A stretch of DNA of 34,499 bases from Streptomyces sp. AC512_CC834 (GTDB lineage Bacteria > Actinomycetota > Actinomycetes > Streptomycetales > Streptomycetaceae), in the NCBI RefSeq assembly GCF_019049325.1, contig NZ_JAGMUO010000009.1:1-34499 (forward strand), read 5' to 3'. The notes below the pieces were generated by a model. That model saw only the letters and a program-made list of their open reading frames with translations, had not been told where the DNA came from and ran no database searches. The position numbers and the translations under genes were made by a program. Positions 32,289-34,499 of this stretch are shown one piece after another (position 1 is the stretch's first letter; the number at the start of each line of letters is the position of its first letter).

Positions 32289-34145
32289 ACGAATTCGGCG
32301 TGCACCTGGAACAGCCGCCCCACCCGGCGAGAGAAACTGTCCACGGTCGACGACGCCAAGGGGTGGGGCCCAAGCTGCCCTGCGGGCAACCTCGCGTTTG
32401 ACACGACGGCCGGGGCGAAAGACGCCGCAGCCGGCAAGTGGAACACCCTGCAGCTCGAACTCGCGGCCGCGAACGAGTCGGACGTATTCGGCTGGAAGAA
32501 GTTCGACGCCAAGACCGCTGTGTTGTCCACCGACTACAACACGGTGCCCAGCGTCCCCACCGGCCTCTACACCTCGCCGGCCACCAGTTGCGGAGGCGCG
32601 GTTCTCTTCACGACCGTCGGGAACACGGACATCACCCTGGGAGCCAAGTTCCGCGACGGTGACGGGGGCACCGTCAAAGCCCGCTTCGTGCTGTGGCCCC
32701 AGGGCCACGGAGGGGCGGGCAACGAGGTCAACACCACCGTGTCCACCACCTCCGGGACCATCGCCAAGATCGTCGTCCCCAAGGCCAAACTGGCCTCACT
32801 GCTGAAAGACGCAGGCATCACCGGAACCGGCCTCTTCTCCTGGTGGGCCAAAACGGAGGACGGCACCACCAGCAGCGCCTTCTCCGACCAATGCCACTTC
32901 CGCTTTGACAGCACCCGTCCCAGCGAGCCGCCGACCGTCTCCTCCGCCGAGTTCCCCGACGGTTCCGACGGATGGCCGGACAGCACCAGCCCCGTCCGCG
33001 CGGAGGGCACCTTCACTCTCGCTAGTGGAGGCGTCACCGACGTCACCGAGTACGAGTACTGGACCGACTGGGACCCCACCGTACGCACCGTGACGTCGCG
33101 GTTCGGCCTGCCCACCGACGTCAGCATCACGCCCACATCCGCAGGTCCCCACCGTCTCTACGCGCGCAGCGTTGACGCAAGCGGCAACGCTTCCGACAGC
33201 GCCACGTACCTCTTCTACGTCAACAGCCTCAACATCGCCGACCAGCCAGGCGACCTCAACGGTGACGCCAACAGCGACATGTACGGCATCCGTACCGACG
33301 GCACACTCTGGCAGTATTCAGGCTCCGGCAACGGCACCCTGAGCGTCTACTCCGAAGCCAGTCCCAGCAGCTTCGACGGCGCATCCATCACCCACCGCGG
33401 CGACTGGACCGACGACGGATACGAGGACCTCATCTCCCTCAGCGGAACCGCCGGCAGCAAGAAGCTCCAACTCCACCCCAACAACGGCTACGGCTACGCC
33501 TGCACCACCCTCGGCGAGAAAGCACCCAACGGCAGCAGCACCTGCACCGCAGGCCGCCAGGAACTGAGCGTCTACGACCCCGCCAACAGCCACTGGCAAA
33601 ACGCCACCCAGGTCATCGGCATCGGTGACATCGACGGCCCCCTGGACGTCGACAACGACGGCACCATGGACGTCCCCGGCTTCCCCGACCTCCTCGTCAA
33701 GGAAGGCAACCTGCTCTGGCTCTACTACGGCGCCAGCAGCTACCGCCTCGACGAGATCACCGAACCCGTCCTCATCGGAGGCGGCGGCTGGGCCGACTAC
33801 GACCTCATCGCCCCCGGCGACGTCGACCAGAACACCCACGTCGACCTCCTCGCCCGCCAGCGCAGCACCGGTGACCTCTTCCTCTACCCCGGGACCGGCC
33901 CCGCCGGAGAAGGCCTCGGGGTCGGCGCCACCCGCACCGAGATCGGACACGGCTGGACCCCGACGAGCCGACCACTGATCGCCTCGGGCGGCGACGCCGA
34001 CAATGACGACAAGCCAGACCTCTGGGCCACCAGCCCCGAGACCGGAAAGGGCCTCTACTTCTACCCAGCCATCACCAGTACAGGACACGGCACTCCCACC
34101 TCCGTCGGCACCGGCGGCTGGCTCGACTTCCAAACCCTCAGCTAG
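32289..34145 (+). pseudogene. 3' fragment of a secreted DNRLRE/FG-GAP repeat protein
   Basis: The frame is open from the TGA at 32286-32288 to 34145 (about 618 aa) without a proper start or signal peptide. It begins within a DNRLRE-like jelly-roll domain: TWNSRPT, KLSTVDDAKGWG, WNTLQLELAAANESDVFGWK. Ig/fibronectin-like strands follow (about 33010-33230), then FG-GAP/VCBS-like repeats with Asp-rich calcium loops: GDLNGDANSDM, GDWTDDGYEDL, GDIDGPLDVDNDGTMD, GDVDQNTHVDLL and GDADNDDKPDL. These proteins are normally secreted and 1000 aa or more. An internal methionine (ATG near 32520) is unlikely as a real start. Loss of the signal sequence by recombination is inferred. Confidence 0.7.
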
Positions 34146-34211
34146 CCCTCCCCCTGCTGACCACGCACAAGAGCAGGGCCGGACAGAATCCCGACACTGC
34201 TGATCCCTGGC

Positions 34212-34262
34212 CCTGGCAGCACTTTGCCCCGCCGCGCATCGGCGGGGCAAAGTGCTGCCAGG
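34212..34262. repeat. Perfect 23-bp stem hairpin
   Basis: Arms 34212-34234 and 34240-34262 are fully complementary around a CGCAT loop. It lies 66 nt after the FG-GAP stop and could terminate transcription from either side. Its right arm also reads as the transposase C-terminus (AALCPA on the minus strand), so the left arm looks like an inverted duplication of that end. Confidence 0.7.
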
Positions 34263-34400
34263 TGGCTGGTCCGGGGGCGGGCGCGCGGCTCGTCGCTGAG
34301 CCAGGCATCGATACGGATGAGGTTGATCGCGGCACCGTTGATCGCGGCACCGGTGAGTTGGTGGTGGAGGCTGGTCTTGCCGAATACGTGGTGCGGGTTC
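34222..34400 (-). pseudogene. IS1182-type transposase C-terminal remnant
   Basis: On the minus strand GKTSLHHQLTGAAINGAAIN then LIRIDAWLSDEPRARPRTSH then LAALCPA is the usual C-terminal tail of IS1182-family DDE transposases (KTHLQHVLTAAAINLxRIDAWL.....RTRTSxFAAL.P). GAAIN is duplicated in tandem, matching a repeated 14-nt unit GATCGCGGCACCGT near 34326-34353. The rest of the transposase is absent, and the frame is interrupted at about 34400 by what looks like the end of another IS. Confidence 0.6.
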
Positions 34401-34499
34401 TGTGTCAACGGTCATTGAGATGCCCAGGTGGGTGGCCGTTGGAGGCCCAGGCTGGTGGCCATCAGAAACCCAGGCGTGTGGCCAGTGGTGTTCCCGGGG
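34401..34499. mobile_element. Probable IS21-like element end with 23-nt-period repeats
   Basis: Three CCCAGG-starting units begin at 34423, 34446 and 34469, a 23-nt period, each followed by a GTGGCC core. Multiple short terminal repeats with GTGGCC-type cores, and a tip starting TGT (here TGTCAACGGTC near 34401), are features of IS21-family ends. The segment abuts the IS1182 transposase remnant, which suggests insertion into it. No IstA/IstB gene falls inside the window, so the family call is tentative. Confidence 0.4.

Overview
The window is high-GC actinobacterial DNA. It uses many GTG starts, has a strong third-position G/C bias, often shows a -10-like TAnnnT hexamer about 6-7 nt before a start codon (leaderless pattern), and carries DUF397, DUF5753, DUF574 and RsbW-like families that are typical of Streptomyces and close relatives. 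It reads as an accessory region: a defence island followed by a regulatory stretch and then a scrapyard of gene remnants and IS fragments. No tRNA, rRNA or CRISPR array was seen.

Left part (1-13.9 kb). A minus-strand gene with a Phd/YefM-like C-terminal segment runs off the left edge. Next comes a tightly overlapping three-gene plus-strand operon that I assign to the pPIWI-RE island class: an REase-fold/zinc-ribbon protein (1476-2669), a DinG/XPD-type helicase with a four-cysteine Fe-S site (2663-6046) and a PIWI-related pPIWI-RE protein (6043-8874). The operon ends exactly against a truncated nucleotidyltransferase gene, which marks a recombination junction. On the opposite strand is a Gabija-like pair: GajA-like OLD/TOPRIM nuclease (11117-13039) and GajB-like UvrD helicase (9345-11120), joined by a 4-nt GTGA overlap. 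A possible GIY-YIG-type protein (13340-13849) is divergent to gajA.

Middle part (14-21.4 kb). A 5'-truncated OGG-fold glycosylase relative is followed by two predicted nuclease genes (14924-16588 with an EAK motif, and 16779-17942 with an EVDG motif), a hypothetical gene (17998-18960), a VapBC-like toxin-antitoxin pair with an inverted-repeat operator (19164-19875), an orphan C-terminal fragment of a Wadjet JetD protein (19972-20424), and a small membrane protein with a double-hairpin terminator.

Regulatory part (21.5-31.5 kb). A zinc-finger/HTH regulator, a sigma-like protein and a DUF574 methyltransferase form one cluster. Then come the Streptomyces-type set of DUF5753 regulator, DUF397 protein and divergent RsbW-like ATPase with an 18-bp palindrome between them; an operon of a UvrD-like helicase, a ribbon-helix-helix-like protein and a possible Cys/Arg-rich protein; and a small HTH regulator divergent from a cysteine-rich protein, with two AGTGC-N8-GCACT sites between them. 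A coiled-coil/basic/winged-helix protein closes the section.

Right edge (31.7-34.5 kb). A membrane-protein pseudogene with two frameshifts is fused to the 3' part of a secreted DNRLRE/FG-GAP protein. After it come a perfect 23-bp hairpin, an IS1182-type transposase remnant, and three 23-nt-period repeats that look like the end of an IS21-type element. The best candidate for an under-explored system is the pPIWI-RE operon; the two nuclease genes at 14.9-17.9 kb are the best candidates for something undescribed.
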